Of a DNA stretch of 64,000 nucleotides, positions 1 through 9,795 are shown one piece after another. Where the stretch lies: positions 13,980,532-14,044,531 of the forward strand of contig OX940871.1 of NCBI GenBank assembly GCA_954871525.1. The letters run 5' to 3'. The notes under the pieces are model-generated. The model ran no database searches. It saw only the letters and a list, made by a program, of their open reading frames with translations, and was not told where the DNA came from. Numbering within the stretch: position 1 is the first letter of the stretch; every line of letters begins with the position of its first letter. Source of the DNA: Parietaria judaica. Its lineage: Eukaryota; Streptophyta; Magnoliopsida; Rosales; Urticaceae. The position numbers and the translations under genes are program-made.

Positions 1-111
1 CATATTTTGCGGAAAACCTAAGTCGAATAGGATACGAAACATAGTTCATGACCCATATCAATTGTTTTAACACTATATTATGGGTATTGAGCACATAAGA
101 AGTTTTTTTTC
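1..111 (+). repeat. Partial HOR unit: end of an M14 monomer
   Basis: The window opens a few bases inside an M14 monomer. It reads TTTTGCGGAAAACCTAAG, a variant of M14 also seen near 3236, 6464, 8089 and 11305, and it carries the M14 signature AGGATACGAAACATAG. It ends in the poly-T run that precedes M1. Confidence 0.93.
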
Positions 112-229
112 GAGTTCAAATTTTTACTTAAAAACTACATCGAATAGGTTTTAAAACATAATTCCTGATACTTATCAATATTTTTAAAACTATATTAATG
201 GTATTGAGCACTTAAAAAGTTTGTTTTGC
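112..229 (+). repeat. Monomer M1 (reference copy, 118 bp)
   Basis: The copy has ACTACATCGAATAGG followed by the palindrome GTTTTAAAAC at 148-157 in place of the usual GTTTCGAAAC. It also has TATCAATATTTTTAAAAC where most monomers have TATCCATTGTTTTAACAC. It is the partner of M8, seven monomers downstream. Confidence 0.93.
148..157. other. Alternative 10-bp palindrome GTTTTAAAAC (example in M1)
   Basis: M1, and M8 in its full-length form, have GTTTTAAAAC where other monomers have GTTTCGAAAC. Two symmetric changes at the central CpG (CG to TA) keep perfect dyad symmetry. The short M8 of block A has lost this palindrome. Confidence 0.85.
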
Positions 230-347
230 GAGTTCACATTTTTGCTTTAAAACTAAGTTTTATAGGTTTCGAAACATAGTTTTTGACCCATCTCCATTAA
301 TTTTACACTATATTTATGGAAAATTAGTACATAAATATTTGGTTTGC
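230..347 (+). repeat. Monomer M2 (reference copy, 118 bp)
   Basis: Signatures are AAGTTTTATAGG, CCATCTCCATTAA and GGAAAATTAGTACATAA. A perfect GTTTCGAAAC palindrome lies at 266-275. Its seven-monomer partner is M9, which shares the TTTACACTATATTTA segment and the loss of the GAGCAC motif. Confidence 0.93.
266..275. other. Recurrent 10-bp perfect palindrome GTTTCGAAAC (example in M2)
   Basis: GTTTCGAAAC equals its own reverse complement. It recurs at the same place in M2, M3, M5, M9, M10 and M12 throughout the window. M4, M6, M11 and M13 keep the inner TTCGAA, except for M13 in most of block C. Whether a protein binds it cannot be told from sequence. Confidence 0.85.
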
Positions 348-466
348 GAGTTCACAATTTTTGCGTAAAAACTGAGCCGAATTGGTTTCGAAACATAACT
401 CGCGACCCGTATCCATTATTATAACAATATTTTAAGGTTATTGAGCACATAAAAAGTTTGTTTTAA
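348..466 (+). repeat. Monomer M3 (reference copy, 119 bp)
   Basis: Signatures are GCCGAATTGG, CATAACTCGCGACCCG and AACAATATTTTAAGG, ending in GTTTGTTTTAA. These are shared with M10, its partner. This copy has ACTGAGCCG, a variant shared with the M3 near 5215 but not with most block A units. Confidence 0.93.
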
Positions 467-582
467 GAGTTCACATTTTTTCGTAAAAACTAAGTCGAAT
501 AGGTTTCGAAATATAGTTCGTGACCCATACATTGTTCTAACACTATATTAAGTCTATTGGGCACATAAAAACTTTCCTTATC
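467..582 (+). repeat. Monomer M4 (reference copy, 116 bp)
   Basis: It begins GAGTTCACATTTTTTCG and has CGAAATATAGTTCGTG, both shared with M11. It is the shortest full monomer because CATATCCATT is reduced to CATACATT. It ends in TCTATTGGGCACATAAA and CTTATC in place of TTTTGC. Confidence 0.93.
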
Positions 583-701
583 GAGTTTATATTTTTGCGT
601 AAAAGCTAAATCGGATACGTTTCGAAACATAGTTCACGATCCATATCCATTTATTTAATACTATATTAAAGGGTATGGACAACATAAAAAGTTTATTTTG
701 C
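583..701 (+). repeat. Monomer M5 (reference copy, 119 bp)
   Basis: Signatures are AAATCGGATACG, GTTCACGA, TTTATTTAATACTATATT and a GACAACATAAAAAG tail. The 3' end resembles M12, its partner. This copy has GATCCATATCC where other units have GACCCATATCC. Confidence 0.93.
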
Positions 702-819
702 GAGTTCAATTTTCCCCCCAAAAACTAAGTCGAATAGAATTCGAAACATAGTTTGTGACCCATATCCATCATTTTAAGACTATATTTAGGGTTTTGAAAA
801 CATAAAAAATTTGTTTCCC
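702..819 (+). repeat. Monomer M6 (reference copy, 118 bp)
   Basis: It has a C-run after GAGTTCAATTTT, an EcoRI-type GAATTC at 737-742 overlapping the dyad region, and TTAGGGTTT at 786-794. It matches M13 closely: both have a C-rich start, ATTCGAAACAT, CCATCGTTTT or CCATCATTTT, and TATATTTAGGGTT. Confidence 0.93.
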
Positions 820-938
820 GAGTTCACATTTTTGCGTAAAAACTAAGTCGAATAGGTTACGAAATATAGTTCATGACCCATATCCATTGTTTTAAACACT
901 ACATTAAGGGTATTGAGCACATTAAAAGTTTGGTTTGG
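820..938 (+). repeat. Monomer M7 (reference copy, 119 bp)
   Basis: Signatures are AGGTTACGAAATATAG, GTTTTAAACACTACATTAAG and a CACATTAAAAG tail ending in TTGGG. Its partner is M14, which has AGGATACGAAACATAG at the same place. M7 is the monomer at which the array re-enters after the jump near 62986 and again near 63814. Confidence 0.93.
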
Positions 939-1018
939 GAGTTCACATTTTCGTGATCCTTGTACATTGTTTTAAACACTATATTATTGATATTGAGCAC
1001 TTCAAAAGTTTGTTTTGC
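939..1018 (+). repeat. Monomer M8, truncated form (80 bp)
   Basis: The sequence runs directly from GAGTTCACATTT to TCGTGATCC. Comparison with the full-length M8 copies in the right half (for example 34838-34956) shows that 39 bp are missing, including the AAAACTACATCGAATAGG core and the GTTTTAAAAC palindrome. Every block A unit has this short form, so the deletion predates the amplification of block A. Confidence 0.93.
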
Positions 1019-1136
1019 GACTTCACATTTTGGCTTAAAAACTAAGTTGAATAAGTTTCGAAACATAGTTCTTGACCCATGTCCATTCATTTTACACTAT
1101 ATTTAGTGAAATTAGAACATAAAAAGTTTGGTTTGC
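1019..1136 (+). repeat. Monomer M9 (reference copy, 118 bp)
   Basis: Signatures are AAGTTGAATAAG, TTCTTGACCCATGTCC and GTGAAATTAGAACATAA. This copy begins GACTTCAC. Other units begin GAGTTCAC, and the two states alternate irregularly along block A. Confidence 0.93.
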
Positions 1137-1255
1137 GAGTTCACAATATTTTCTTAAAAACTAAGCCGAATTGGTTTCGAAACATAACTCGCGACCCGTA
1201 TCCATTATTTTAAAAATATTTTAAGGGTATTGAGCACTTAAAAAGTTTGTTTTAA
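1137..1255 (+). repeat. Monomer M10 (reference copy, 119 bp)
   Basis: It opens with GAGTTCACAATATTTTC and then follows M3 closely (GCCGAATTGG, CATAACTCGCGACCCG). This copy has TTTTAAAAATATTTT where other units have TTTTAACAATATTTT. Confidence 0.93.
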
Positions 1256-1372
1256 GAGTTCACATTTTTTCGTAAAAACTAAGTCGAATAGGTTTCGAAA
1301 TATAGTTCGTGAACCGTATTCATTAATCTAACACTATATTAAGGGTATTGAGCACATAAAAATTTCTTTTGC
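1256..1372 (+). repeat. Monomer M11 (reference copy, 117 bp)
   Basis: It matches M4 at its start (CATTTTTTCG, CGAAATATAG) but has GTGAACCGTATTC and TTAATCTAACAC. M11 is the last monomer before the three-monomer deletion in both 11-monomer units. Confidence 0.93.
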
Positions 1373-1490
1373 GAGTTCACATTTTTGAGTAAAAAATAAG
1401 TCGAATAAGTTTCGAAACATAGTTAATGACCCATATCTATTAATCTAGCACTATATTAAGGGTATGGATCACATTAAAATATAATTTTGC
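1373..1490 (+). repeat. Monomer M12 (reference copy, 118 bp)
   Basis: Signatures are TTGAGTAAAAAATAAGTCG, GTTAATGACCC and a TTGATCACATTAAAA tail. This copy reads GAGTTCAC at its start, CTAGCAC and GTATGGATC. The last two changes recur only in the unit starting at 6568 minus one period, near 6290-6312. Confidence 0.92.
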
Positions 1491-1608
1491 GTGTTGACAT
1501 TTTTTCCCAAAAACTAAGTCGAATAGTATTCGAAACATATTTTTTGACCCATATCCATCGTTTTAACACTATATTTAGGGTTATTAGAACATAAGAAATT
1601 TGTTTCCC
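1491..1608 (+). repeat. Monomer M13 (reference copy, 118 bp)
   Basis: It begins GTGTT instead of GAGTT, followed by TTTTTTCCCAAAAAC, AGTATTCGAAACATA and TTAGGGTTATTAGAAC. It is the seven-monomer partner of M6. In blocks B and C the tail reads TTATGAGAAC, which separates them from block A. Confidence 0.93.
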
Positions 1609-1726
1609 GAGTTCATATTTTACGTAAAACCTAAGTCGAATAGGATACGAAACATAGTTCCATGACCCATATCAATTGTTTTAACACTATATTAAGGGTA
1701 TTGAGCACATAAGAAGTTTTTTTTTC
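1609..1726 (+). repeat. Monomer M14 (reference copy, 118 bp)
   Basis: Signatures are AGGATACGAAACATAG and a poly-T run of 8-10 bases before M1. The run length is the main cause of 1-2 bp differences in HOR unit length. This copy has TTTTACGTAAAACC and an extra C in GTTCCATGACCC. Confidence 0.92.
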
Positions 1727-3339
1727 GAGTTCAAATTTTTACTTAAAAACTACATCGAATAGGTTTTAAAACATAATTCCTGATACTTATCAATATTTTT
1801 AAAACTATATTAATGGTATTGAGCACATAAAAAGTTTGTTTTGCGAGTTCACATTTTTGCTTTAAAACTAAGTTTTATAGGTTTCGAAACATAGTTTTCG
1901 ACCCATCTCCATTAAATTTACACTATATTTAGGGAAAATTAGTACATAAAAATTTGGTTTGCGAGTTCACCATTTTTGCGTAAAAACTAAGCCGAATTGG
2001 TTTCGAAACATAACTCGCGACCCGTATCCATTATTATAACAATATTTTAAGGTTATTGAGCACATAAAAAGTTTGTTTTAAGAGTTCACATTTTTTCGTA
2101 AAAACTAAGTCGAATAGGTTTCGAAATATAGTTCGTGACCCAAACATTGTTCTAACACTATATTAAGTCTATTGGGCACATAAAAACTTTCCTTATCGAG
2201 TTTATATTTTTGCGTAAAAGCTAAATCGGATACGTTTCGAAACATAGTTCACGACCCATATCCATTTATTTAATACTATATTAAAGGCTATAGACAACAT
2301 AAAAAGTTTATTTTGCGAGTTCAATTTTTCCCCCAAAAACTAAGTCGAATAGAATTCGAAACATAGTTTGTGACCCATATCCATCATTTTAAGACTATAT
2401 TTATGGTTTTGAGAACATAAGAAATTTGTTTCCCGAGTTCACATTTTTGCGTAAAAACTAAGTCGAATAGGTTACGAAATATAGTTCATGACCCATATCC
2501 ATTGTTTTAAACACTACATTAAGGGTATTGAGCACATTAAAAGTTTGGTTTGGGAGTTCACATTTTCGTGATCGTTGTACATTGTTTTAAACACTATATT
2601 ATGGATATTGAGCACTTAAAAAGTTTGTTTTGCGAGTTCACATTTTGGCTTAAAAACTAAATTGAATAAGTTTCGAAACATAGTTCTTGACCCATGTCCA
2701 TTCATTTTACACTATATTTAGTGAAATTAGAACATAAAAAGTTTAGTTTGCGAGTTCACAATATTTTCTTAAAAACTAAGCCGAATTGGTTTCGAAACAT
2801 AACTCGCGACCCGTATCCATTATTTTAACAATATTTTAAGGGTATTGAGCACTTAAAAAGTTTGTTTTAAGAGTTCACATTTTTTCGTAAAAACTAAGTC
2901 GAATAGGTTTCGAAATATAGTTCGTGAACCATATTCATTAATCTAACACTATATTAAGGGTATTGAGCACATAAAAATTTCTTTTGCGAGTTCGCATTTT
3001 TGAGTAAAAAATAAGTCGAATAAGTTTCGAAACATAGTTAATGACCCATATCTATTAATCTAACACTATATTAAGGGTATTGATCACATTAAAATATAAT
3101 TTTGCGTGTTCACATTTTTTCCCAAAAACTAAGTCGAATAGTATTCGAAACATATTTTTTGACCCATATCCATCGTTTTAACACTATATTTAGGGTTATT
3201 AGAACATAAGAAATTTGTTTCGCGAGTTCATATTTTGCGGAAAACCTAAGTCGAATAGGATACGAAACATAGTTCATGACCCATATCAATTGTTTTAACA
3301 CTATATTATGGGTATTGAGCACATAAGAAGTTTTTTTTC
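1727..3339 (+). repeat. HOR unit A2 (1613 bp)
   Basis: Rare variants are GACCCAAACATTG in M4, AAGGCTATAGAC in M5, TTTATGGTTTTGAG in M6 and CGTGATCGTTG in M8. M9 begins GAGTTCAC, and M14 has the GCGGAAAACC variant. Confidence 0.95.
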
Positions 3340-4953
3340 GAGTTCAAATTTTTACTTAAAAACTACATCGAATAGGTTTTAAAACATAATTCCTGATACT
3401 TATCAATATTTTTAAAACTATATTAATGGTATTGAGCACTTAAAAAGTTTGTTTTGCGAGTTCACATTTTTGCTTTAAAACTAAGTTTTATAGGTTTCGA
3501 AACATAGTTTTTGACCCATCTCCATTAAATTTACACTATATTTATGGAAAATTAGTACATAAAAATTTGGTTTGCGAGTTCACCATTTTTGCGTAAAAAC
3601 TAAGCCGAATTGGTTTCGAAACATAACTCGCGACCCGTATCCATTATTATAACAATATTTTAAGGTTATTGAGCACATAAAAAGTTTGTTTTAAGAGTTC
3701 ACATTTTTTCGTAAAAACTAAGTCGAATAGGTTTCGAAATATAGTTCGTGACCCATACATTGTTCTAACACTATATTAAGTCTATTGGGCACATAAAAAC
3801 TTTCCTTATCGAGTTTATATTTTTGCGTAAAAGCTAAATCGGATACGTTTCGAAACATAGTTCACGACCCATATCCATTTATTTAATACTATATTAAAGG
3901 GTATGGACAACATAAAAAGTTTATTTTGCGAGTTCAATTTTTCCCCCAAAAACTAAGTCGAATAGAATTCGAAACATAGTTTGTGATCTATATCCATCAT
4001 TTTAAGACTATATTTAGGGTTTTGAGAACATAAGAAATTTGTTTCCCGAGTTCACATTTTTGCGTAAAAACTAAGTCGAATAGGTTACGAAATATAGTTC
4101 ATGACCCATATCCATTGTTTTAAACACTACATTAAGGTTATTGAGCACATTAAAAGTTTGGTTTGGGAGTTCACATTTTCGTGATCCTTGTACATTGTTT
4201 TAAACACTATATTATGGATATTGAGCACTTAAAAAGTTTGTTTTGCGACTTCACATTTTGGCTTAAAAACTAAGTTGAATAAGTTTCGAAACATAGTTCT
4301 TGACCCATGTCCATTCATTTTACACTATATTTAGTGAAATTAGAACATAAAAAGTTTGGTTTGCGAGTTCACAATATTTTCTTAAAAACTAAGCCGAATT
4401 GGTTTCGAAACATAACTCGCGACCCGTATCCATTATTTTAACAATATTTTAAGGGTATTGAGCACTTAAAAAGTTTGTTTTAAGAGTTCACATTTTTTCG
4501 TAAAAACTAAGTCGAATAGGTTTCGAAATATAGTTCGTGATCCATATTCATTAATCTAACACTATATTAAGGGGATTGAGCACATAAAAATTTCTTTTGC
4601 GAGTTCGCATTTTTGAGTAAAAAATAAGTCGAATAAGTTTCGAAACATAGTTAATGACCCATAACTATTAATCTAACACTATATTAAGGGTATTGATCAC
4701 ATTAAAATATAATTTTGCGTGTTCACATTTTTTCCCAAAAACTAAGTCGAATAGTATTCGAAACATATTTTTTGACCCATATCCATCGTTTTAACTCTAT
4801 ATTTACGGTTATGAGAACATAAGAAATTTGTTTCGTGAGTTCATATTTTGCGTAAAAACTATGACGAATAGGATACGAAACATAGTTCATGACCCATATC
4901 CATTGTTTTAACACTGTATTAAGGGTATTGAGCACATAAAAAGTTTGTTTTTC
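3340..4953 (+). repeat. HOR unit A3 (1614 bp), 3' end of B/C type
   Basis: Up to M12 it is ordinary block A sequence, with GTGATCTATATCC in M6 and ATTAAGGTTATTGAG in M7. From about 4808 it turns into B/C-type sequence: TTATGAGAAC in M13, then ACTATGACGAATAGG and TATCCATTG in M14, and CATAAAAAGTTTG before M1. Confidence 0.93.
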
Positions 4954-5670
4954 GAGTTCACATTTTTACGTAAAAACTTCACCGAATAGGTTTTAAAACA
5001 TAATCCCTGATCCTTATCAATATTTTTAAAACTATATTAAGGGTATTGAGCACTTAAAAAGTTTATTTTGGGAGTTCACATTTTTGCTTAAACACTAAGT
5101 TTTATAGGTTTCGAAACATAGTTTTTGACCCATCTCCATTAATTTTACACTATATTTAGGGAAAATTAGTACATAAAAATTTGGTTTGCGAGTTCACAAT
5201 TTTTGCGTAAAAACTGAGCCGAATTGGTTTCGAAACATAACTCGCGACCCGTATCCATTATTTTAACAATATTTTAAGGTTATTGAGCACATAAAAAGTT
5301 TGTTTTAAGAGTTCACATTTTTTTCGTAAAAACTAAGTCGAATAGGTTTCGAAATATAGTTCGTGACCCATACATTGTTCTAACACTATATTAAGTCTAT
5401 TAGGCACATAAAAACTTTCTTTATCGAGTTCATATTTTTGCGTAAAAACTAAATCGGATACGTTTCGAAACATAGTTCACGACCCATATCCATTTATTTA
5501 ATACTATATTAAAGGGTATAGACAACATAAAAAGTTTATTTTGCGAGTTCAATTTTCCCCCCAAAAACTAAGTCGAATAGAATTCGAAACATAGTTTGTG
5601 ACCCATATCCATCATTTTAAGACTATATTTAGGGTTTTGAGAACATAAAAAATTTGTTTCGCGAGTTCAC
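4808..5670 (+). repeat. Patch of B/C-type sequence within block A
   Basis: From M13 of unit A3 to the end of M6 of unit A4, variants are those of blocks B and C: TTATGAGAAC, TTTCGTGAG, TTTTTACGTAAAAAC, GATCCTTATC, CTTTCTTTATCGAGTTC and TTTTCCCCCCAAAAAC. Block A variants resume by the short M8 near 5782. The edges are approximate because blocks share most sites. Confidence 0.8.
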
Positions 5671-6567
5671 ATTTTTGCGTAAAAACTAAGTCGAATAGGT
5701 TACGAAATATAGTTCATGACCCATATCCATTGTTTTAAACACTACATTAAGGGTATTGAGCACATTAAAAGTTTTGTTTGGGAGTTCACATTTTCGTGAT
5801 CCTTGTACATTGTTTTAAACACTATATTATGGATATTGAGCACTTAAAAAGTTTGTTTTGCGAGTTCACATTTTGGCTTAAAAACTAAGTTGAATAAGTT
5901 TCGAAACATAGTTCTTGACCCATGTCCATTCATTTTACACTATATTTAGTGAAATTAGAACATAAAAAGTTTAGTTTGCAAGTTCACAATATTTTCTTAA
6001 AAACTAAGCCGAATTGGTTTCGAAACATAACTCGCGACCCGTATCCATTATTTTAACAATATTTTAAGGGTATTGAGCACTTAAAAAGTTTGTTTTAAGA
6101 GTTCACATTTTTTCGTAAAAACTAAGTCGAATAGGTTTCGAAATATAGTTCGTGAACCGTATTCATTAATCTAACACTATATTAAGGGTATTGAGCACAT
6201 AAAAATTTCTTTTGCGAGTTCGCATTTTTGAGTAAAAAATAAGTCGAATAAGTTTCGAAACATAGTTAATGACCCATATCTATTAATCTAGCACTATATT
6301 AAGGGTATGGATCACATTAAAATATAATTTTGCGTGTTCACATTTTTTCCCGAAAACTAAGTCGAATAGTATTCGAAACATATTTTTTGACCCATATCCA
6401 TCGTTTTAACACTATATTTAGGGTTATTAGAACATAAGAAATTTGTTTCGCGAGTTCATATTTTGCGGAAAACCTAAGTCGAATAGGATACGAAACATAG
6501 TTCATGACCCATATCAATTGTTTTAACACTATATTATGGGTATTGAGCACATAAGAAGTTTTTTTTC
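4954..6567 (+). repeat. HOR unit A4 (1614 bp), 5' half of B/C type
   Basis: M1 to M6 carry B/C signatures: TTTTTACGTAAAAAC, GATCCTTATC, TTTTGGGAG and CTTTCTTTATCGAGTTC. M8 is still the short block A form, and M11-M12 share GTGAACCGTATTC, CTAGCAC and GTATGGATC with unit A1. The unit is therefore a mosaic. Confidence 0.93.
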
Positions 6568-8180
6568 GAGTTCAAATTTTTACTTAAAAACTACATCGAA
6601 TAGGTTTTAAAACATAATTCCTGATACTTATCAATATTTTTAAAACTATATTAATGGTATTGAGCACTTAAAAAGTTTGTTTTGCGAGTTCACATTTTTG
6701 CTTTAAAACTAAGTTTTTTAGGTTTCGAAACATAGTTTTTGACCCATCTCCATTAAATTTACACTATATTTATGGAAAATTAGTACATAAAAATTTGGTT
6801 TGCGAGTTCACCATTTTTGCGTAAAAACTAAGCCGAATTGGTTTCGAAACATAACTCGCGACCCGTATCCATTATTATAACAATATTTTAAGGTTATTGA
6901 GCACATAAAAAGTTTGTTTTAAGAGTTCACATTTTTTCGTAAAAACTAAGTCGAATAGGTTTCGAAATATAGTTCGTGACCCATACATTGTTCTAACACT
7001 ATATTAAGTCTATTGGGCACATAAAAACTTTCCTTATCGAGTTTATATTTTTGCGTAAAAGCTAAATCGGATACGTTTCGAAACATAGTTCACGACCCAT
7101 ATCCATTTATTTAATACTATATTAAAGGGTATGGACAACATAAAAAGTTTATTTTGCGAGTTCAATTTTTCCCCCAAAAACTAAGTCGAATAGAATTCGA
7201 AACATAGTTTGTGACCCATATCCATCATTTTAAGACTATATTTAGGGTTTTGAGAACATAAGAAATTTGTTTCCCGAGTTCACATTTTTGCGTAAAAACT
7301 AAGTCGAATAGGTTACGAAATATAGTTCATGACCCATATCCATTGTTTTAAACACTACATTAAGGTTATTGAGCACATTAAAAGTTTGGTTTGGGAGTTC
7401 ACATTTTCGTGATCCTTGTACATTGTTTTAAACACTATATTATGGATATTGAGCACTTAAAAAGTTTGTTTTGCGACTTCATATTTTGGCTTAAAAACTA
7501 AGTTGAATAAGTTTCGAAACATAGTTCTTGACCCATGTCCATTCATTTTACACTATATTTAGTGAAATTAGAACATAAAAAGTTTGGTTTGCGAGTTCAC
7601 AATATTTTCTTAAAAACTAAGCCGAATTGGTTTCGAAACATAACTCGCGACCCGTATCCATTATTTTAACAATATTTTAAGGGTATTGAGCACTTAAAAA
7701 GTTTGTTTTAAGAGTTCACATTTTTTCGTAAAAACTAAGTCGAATAGGTTTCGAAATATAGTTCGTGATCCATATTCATTAATCTAACACTATATTAAGG
7801 GTATTGAGCACATAAAAATTTCTTTTGCGAGTTCGCATTTTTGAGTAAAAAATAAGTCGAATAAGTTTCGAAACATAGTTAATGACCCATATCTATTAAT
7901 CTAACACTATATTAAGGGTATTGATCACATTAAAATATAATTTTGCGTGTTCACATATTTTCCCAAAAACTAAGTCGAATAGTATTCGTAACATATTTTT
8001 TGACCCATATCCATCGTTTTAACACTATATTTAGGGTTATTAGAACATAAGAAATTTGTTTCGCGAGTTCATATTTTGCGGAAAACCTAAGTCGAATAGG
8101 ATACGAAACATAGTTCATGACCCATATCAATTGTTTTAACACTATATTATGGGTATTGAGCACATAAGAAGTTTTTTTTC
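6568..8180 (+). repeat. HOR unit A5 (1613 bp)
   Basis: It shares ATTAAGGTTATTGAG in M7 and GTGATCCATATTC in M11 with unit A3, two units upstream. Its own variants are AAGTTTTTTAGG in M2, GACTTCATATTTTGG in M9 and CACATATTTTCCC with ATTCGTAAC in M13. Confidence 0.95.
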
Positions 8181-9795
8181 GAGTTCAAATTTTTACTTAA
8201 AAACTACATCGAATAGGTTTTAAAACATAATTCCTGATACTTATCAATATTTTTAAAACTATATTAATGGTATTGAGCACTTAAAAAGTTTGTTTTGCGA
8301 GTTCACATTTTTGCTTTAAAACTAAGTTTTATAGGTTTCGAAACATAGTTTTTGACCCATCTCCATTAAATTTACACTATATTTAGGGAAAATTAGTACA
8401 TAAAAATTTGGTTTGCGAGTTCACCATTTTTGCGTAAAAACTAAGCCGAATTGGTTTCGAAACATAACTCGCGACCCGTATCCATTATTATAACAATATT
8501 TTAAGGTTATTGAGCACATAAAAAGTTTGTTTTAAGAGTTCACATTTTTTCGTAAAAACTAAGTCGAATAGGTTTCGAAACATAGTTCGTGACCCATACA
8601 TTGTTCTAACACTATATTAAGTCTATTGGGCACATAAAAACTTTCCTTATCGAGTTTATATTTTTGCGTAAAAGCTAAATCGGATACGTTTCGAAACATA
8701 GTTCACGACCCATATCCATTTATTTAATACTATATTAAAGGGTATGCACAACATAAAAAGTTTATTTTGCGAGTTCAATTTTTCCCCCAAAAACTAAGTC
8801 GAATAGAATTCGAAACATAGTTTGTGACCCATATCCATCATTTTAAGACTATATTTAGGGTTTTGAGAACATAAGAAATTTGTTTCCCGAGTTCACATTT
8901 TTGCGTAAAAACTAAGTCGAATAGGTTACGAAATATAGTTCATGACCCATATCCATTGTTTTAAACACTACATTAAGGGTATTGAGCACATTAAAAGTTT
9001 GGTTTGGGAGTTCACATTTTCGTGATCCTTGTACATTGTTTTAAACACTATATTATGGATATTGAGCACTTAAAAAGTTTGTTTTGCGAGTTCACATTTT
9101 GGCTTAAAAACTAAGTTGAATAAGTTTCGAAACATAGTTCTTGACCCATGTCCATTCATTTTACACTATATTTAGTGAAATTAGAACATAAAAAGTTTGG
9201 TTTGCGAGTTCACAATATTTTCTTAAAAACTAAGCCGAATTGGTTTCGAAACATAACTCGCGACCCGTATCCATTATTTTAACAATATTTTAAGGGTATT
9301 GAGCACTTAAAAAGTTTTTTTTAAGAGTTCACATTTTTTCGTAAAAACTAAGTCGAATAGGTTTCGAAATATAGTTCGTGAACCATATTCATTAATCTAA
9401 CACTATATTAAGGGTATTGAGCACATAAAAATTTCTTTTGCGAGTTCGCATTTTTGAGTAAAAAATAAGTCGAATAAGTTTCGAAACATAGTTAATGACC
9501 CATAACTATTAATCTAACACTATATTAAGGGTATTGATCACATTAAAATATAATTTTGCGTGTTCACAGTTTTTTCCCAAAAACTAAGTCGAATAGTATT
9601 CGTAACATATTTTTTGACCCATATCCATCGTTTTAACACTATATTTAGGGTTATTAGAACATAAGAAATTTGTTTCGCGAGTTCATATTTTGCGTAAAAC
9701 CTAAGTCGAATAGGATACGAAACATAGTTCATGACCCATATCAATTGTTTTAACACTATATTATGGGTATTGAGCACATAAGAAGTTTTTTTTTC
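8181..9795 (+). repeat. HOR unit A6 (1615 bp)
   Basis: M4 has CGAAACATAGTTCGTG instead of CGAAATATAG, and M5 has GTATGCACAAC. Both are shared with the next unit only. M13 begins GTGTTCACAGTTTTTTCCC, a one-base insertion that changes the reading frame of the open frame crossing it. Confidence 0.95.

Larger units (their letters stand above)
112..1726 (+). repeat. HOR unit A1 (1615 bp, 14 monomers, short M8)
   Basis: This is the first complete unit. Rare variants include ACATAAATATTTGG in M2, GAAAACATAAAAAATTTG in M6 and CTAGCAC in M12. It shares ACTGAGCCG in M3 and GTGAACCGTATTC in M11 with the unit at 4954, three units downstream. Confidence 0.95.

Noticed and set aside
112..229. Relationship to the Arabidopsis 180-bp centromere repeat through the shared AGTCGAATA string
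   Set aside because: The match is about nine bases recalled from memory, the monomer length differs (118 versus about 178 bp), and I could not extend it convincingly. A database search would be needed.
899..1090. Minus-strand open frame of 63 codons (also 25109-25300 and 26723-26914)
   Set aside because: It exists only where the short M8 joins its neighbours and particular substitutions remove stops. Most block A units lack it. It is a repeat by-product.
3110..3322. Minus-strand open frame of about 70 codons, recurring once per unit (for example 3110-3322, 4723-4935, 61219-61431)
   Set aside because: It spans M14 and M13, usually starts at GTG, has no ribosome-binding or promoter context, and recurs only because the repeat recurs. 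Its length changes with single-base differences (79 codons at 9538-9777 and 22475-22714, 77 at 36714-36947). The predicted product has no recognisable domain.
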